Shown here piece after piece: positions 5,924 through 7,235 of a DNA stretch of 7,235 nt. Made by a program: the position numbers and the translations under genes. Location: assembly GCA_031255815.1 (NCBI GenBank), contig JAIRRU010000124.1, forward strand, positions 1 through 7,235. The letters run 5' to 3'. How positions within the stretch are numbered: position 1 is the stretch's first letter; each line of letters opens with the position of its first letter. A model generated the notes under the pieces. That model had not been told where the DNA came from, did no database searches, and saw only the letters and a program-made list of their open reading frames with translations. Origin of the DNA: Treponema sp. Lineage in GTDB: Bacteria; Spirochaetota; Spirochaetia; Treponematales; Breznakiellaceae.

Positions 5924-5983
5924 CCCCCAAGACCCGGTAATCCTTTTTTGTACAGCCGCCGCTTAAATTTATCCGGTTGGGGG
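5924..5983. other. Long-range stem-forming segment
   Basis: CCCCCAA (5924-5930) is complementary to TTGGGGG (5977-5983). Inside it, CCGG (5934-5937) can pair with CCGG (5973-5976), giving a 60-base foldback with an internal CCTTTTTTG run. It may be part of a structured RNA or an accident of composition. Confidence 0.3.
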
Positions 5984-6000
5984 CCCCGGCCTTCTCTAAA

Positions 6001-6031
6001 AAGGCCCTTTTAAGGTTCCTGAAAGGGCCTT
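6001..6031 (-). terminator. 31-base inverted repeat; - strand terminator or activator site
   Basis: AAGGCCCTTT (6001-6010) and AAAGGGCCTT (6022-6031) are perfect 10-bp arms around 11 bases. Read on the - strand the stem runs directly into TTTTT, the form of an intrinsic terminator; on the + strand it is followed only by GTCCT. No - strand gene to its right needs a terminator, so it could instead end an unrecognised antisense RNA, or serve as an enhancer dyad about 120 bases upstream of the sigma-54 promoter. Confidence 0.45.
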
Positions 6032-6041
6032 GTCCTACCGA

Positions 6042-6064
6042 ATCCGGGCCCGGAAGACCCGGAT
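6042..6064. promoter_or_regulatory. ATCCGGG/CCCGGAT inverted repeat
   Basis: ATCCGGG (6042-6048) and CCCGGAT (6058-6064) are perfect 7-base arms with a 9-base centre, and the left arm overlaps the palindrome CCGGGCCCGG (6044-6053). The centre is about 85 bases upstream of the -24 element, a normal position for a sigma-54 activator site. ATCCGG also appears at 5971, 6115 and 6181. Confidence 0.3.
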
Positions 6065-6135
6065 CGGCCTCAAAGCGGCGCTTCCCTGCCGCTTCATGAA
6101 GAAAAATTACGCTTATCCGGACTTTTGAGCGGGAA

Positions 6136-6151
6136 TGGCACGGTTCTTGCA
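6136..6151 (+). promoter_or_regulatory. Sigma-54 (RpoN) -24/-12 promoter of the sigma factor gene
   Basis: TGGCACGGTTCTTGCA matches the sigma-54 consensus TGGCACG-N4-TTGCW at every defined position, with exactly 10 bases between the GG (6137-6138) and GC (6149-6150) dinucleotides. Transcription should start near 6162, leaving a leader of about 57 bases. It is the only candidate promoter near the sigma gene; no sigma-70 boxes with proper spacing were found between it and the ATG. Confidence 0.85.
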
Positions 6152-6174
6152 AGTAGTAAGTGTAAGCTAAAGAA

Positions 6175-6188
6175 CCCCGGATCCGGGG
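6175..6188 (+). promoter_or_regulatory. 14-base palindrome in the sigma gene leader
   Basis: CCCCGGATCCGGGG is a perfect palindrome, about +14 to +27 from the predicted sigma-54 start and 20 bases before the Shine-Dalgarno. As RNA it could form a 5-bp GC stem with a GATC loop that stabilises the 5' end; as DNA it could be an operator for feedback. Confidence 0.4.
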
Positions 6189-6218
6189 GGCCGAAGCTTA
6201 AAACACTAGGAGGTATCC

Positions 6219-7100
6219 ATGACCGCGATGAAGACGAAACGGACGAAGACTCGCTCAGATTCTTTCTCGAACGAAAATGTTCTCTCCACTTACCTTAAAG
6301 AGATCAACCGGGTGTCCCTGTTAAGCCGGGACGAGGAAGATCAAATCGCCCGGGAGGCGGCTAAAGGCAACCAGCGGGCCCGGGACAGGCTGATAAACGC
6401 TAACCTGCGTTTTGTGGTAAATGTGGCAAAGAAATACCAGGGGCAGGGAATTCCCCTTTTGGATCTGATAAGTGAAGGCAATATCGGGCTTATAAGCGCC
6501 GTTGAACGTTACGATGTGGACAAAGGGTATCATTTTATCTCTTACGCGGTTTGGTGGATCCGCCAGGCCATTCTTAAAGCTATCTGCGAAAAATCACGGA
6601 TGATCCGGCTGCCCCAGAACCGGGCCAACGAACTGGTACAGATCGAAAAGGCGCGGAAACTGGTGCAGGAAAGCCAGAACGCCGGGGTGGAGATCAGGGA
6701 AATCGCGGAGCTTCTCAATGTTGAGCAGGATTATGTGGAGGATCTGATCAATATCAGCCGGGAATCGGTTTCCCTGGAAAACCCCGCTTCCTTAAGCGAC
6801 CAGAAATCCAGCAGCCTGAAAGACTTTATCGAGGACGAGAATTACCAGGCTCCGGAAGATTACGCCATGGGCCAGGCCCTGCGGCAGGATATTGAGGCGG
6901 TGCTGAAAACCCTGGATTGGAAAGAGGCGGAGGTTATCCGTTTCCGCTACGGCCTGGGCAACACCACCCCCCTGTCCCTGCAGGAAGTGGGCGAAAAATT
7001 CAACCTGACCAAGGAGCGGATCAGGCAGATTGAAAAGAAAGCTATCAAACGGCTCCAGCACCCCACCCGCCAGCGCATGCTGGGCGATTACGTCGCCTAG
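6219..7100 (+). CDS. Group-2 sigma-70 family RNA polymerase sigma factor (RpoS-like)
   Basis: Directs RNA polymerase to a class of promoters. Its 293 residues carry the sigma-70 regions in order: 1.2 (about 18-50, ENVLSTYLKEINRVSLLSRDEE), 2.1-2.2 (NANLRFVVNVAKKYQGQGIPLLDLISEGNIGL), 2.3-2.4 (YHFISYAVWWIRQAILKAI, 104-122), region 3 (about 130-205) and 4.1-4.2 with the -35-binding helix-turn-helix (LSLQEVGEKFNLTKERIRQIEKKAIKRLQHP, 252-282). Region 1.1 and the non-conserved insert of primary sigma factors are absent, which points to an alternative, RpoS-like factor. AGGAGG (6208-6213) lies 5 bases before the ATG; a second Met at codon 4 is less well placed. From memory the T. pallidum counterpart at this locus is TP1012, annotated sigA/sigma-43. 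The consensus sigma-54 promoter upstream implies RpoN control. The housekeeping role cannot be formally excluded. Confidence 0.93.
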   Translation: MTAMKTKRTKTRSDSFSNENVLSTYLKEINRVSLLSRDEEDQIAREAAKGNQRARDRLINANLRFVVNVAKKYQGQGIPLLDLISEGNIGLISAVERYDVDKGYHFISYAVWWIRQAILKAICEKSRMIRLPQNRANELVQIEKARKLVQESQNAGVEIREIAELLNVEQDYVEDLINISRESVSLENPASLSDQKSSSLKDFIEDENYQAPEDYAMGQALRQDIEAVLKTLDWKEAEVIRFRYGLGNTTPLSLQEVGEKFNLTKERIRQIEKKAIKRLQHPTRQRMLGDYVA

Positions 7101-7120
7101 GCCTTCGGGAAGCGCCGCGC

Positions 7121-7235
7121 CTACGAGAACAGCTCCGCCGCTTCGGCAAGGTCGGCGCAGCGGCGCCAGACCGTGGCAAGCAGCTCCGCCGGAGGCTCCA
7201 GCAGGTCTTTGATAAACACGGAACGAATTCCCGCG
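7121..7235 (-). CDS. C-terminal end of an unidentified protein (N-terminal part outside window)
   Basis: On the - strand an open frame enters at the right edge and ends at the TAG complementary to 7121-7123, giving 37 residues that start AGIRSVFIKDLLEPPAELLA and finish LAEAAELFS. The regular hydrophobic/charged pattern and amphipathic helix (LLATVWRRCADLAEAAELF) look like real protein, and the other frames look like shadow translations. I do not recognise the family. It converges on the sigma gene with a 20-base gap and no clear terminator between them. Confidence 0.6.
   Translation of the reverse strand, partial: AGIRSVFIKDLLEPPAELLATVWRRCADLAEAAELFS

Larger units (their letters stand above)
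5591..6218. other. Gene-free region rich in inverted repeats between groES and the sigma gene
   Basis: These 628 bases have no credible ORF: the longest candidate, on the - strand at 5868-6152, has no family features. The region holds a hairpin repeat, a GC-rich terminator-like hairpin, a divergent dyad repeat, an AT-rich 21-base dyad, a long-range stem, a 31-base inverted repeat, a sigma-54 promoter and a leader palindrome. It is best read as the groES 3' end plus a large control region for the sigma gene. A small RNA cannot be excluded. Confidence 0.55.

Noticed and set aside
5868..6152. 94-codon - strand ORF in the groES-sigma gap
   Set aside because: Composition and sequence show no domain-like pattern, it runs through strong inverted repeats including a terminator-like stem in its own direction, and its start coincides with the sigma-54 promoter.
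7101..7120. Bidirectional terminator between the converging genes
   Set aside because: Only a short CTT-cggg-AAG stem without T-tracts is visible.
1..7235. CRISPR array, insertion sequence, tRNA or rRNA genes
   Set aside because: No regularly spaced repeats, transposase reading frames, cloverleaf-like TTCRANY arms or rRNA-like stretches were seen.

Overview
The window looks like a chromosomal segment from a spirochaete, most likely a treponeme. The alanyl-tRNA synthetase is of the short spirochaetal build. From memory, the gene order alaS, SurA/PrsA-like exported protein, nusB, TPR-like hypothetical, groES, sigma factor matches the TP1017-TP1012 block of Treponema pallidum; I could not check this. 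Coding DNA is GC-rich and all genes except the last are on the + strand. No mobile element, CRISPR array, tRNA or rRNA is visible.

Layout. (1) 1-1415: C-terminal three quarters of alaS, entering from the left edge. (2) 1416-1735: a 320-base gene-free leader with a hairpin after alaS, two copies of a small dyad repeat, a candidate promoter, a second repeat type that folds into a hairpin, and a 12-base palindrome. (3) 1736-5099: a three-gene operon with almost no spacing: an exported SurA/PrsA-type chaperone whose parvulin domain lacks the usual histidines, nusB (2 bases downstream), and a membrane-anchored helical-repeat protein (ATGA overlap with nusB). (4) 5100-5323: hairpins and a good sigma-70 promoter for a stand-alone groES (5324-5590). 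(5) 5591-6218: a 628-base gene-free region unusually dense in inverted repeats, ending in a consensus sigma-54 (-24/-12) promoter. (6) 6219-7100: a sigma-70 family factor without region 1.1 (group 2, RpoS-like). (7) 7121-7235: the C-terminal end of an unidentified gene converging from the - strand.

How the genes fit together. Most of the block is core information processing and protein folding: tRNA charging, export folding, antitermination, co-chaperonin and transcription initiation. The most interesting point is regulatory. The TGGCACG-N4-TTGCA promoter directly ahead of the alternative sigma gene implies a sigma-54 to sigma-70-type cascade, like the RpoN-RpoS cascade known in Borrelia. The inverted repeats 70-250 bases upstream are candidate activator (enhancer) sites. 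The second point is a pair of small intergenic hairpin repeat families, found in both long gene-free regions, whose sequence changes mostly keep base pairing.
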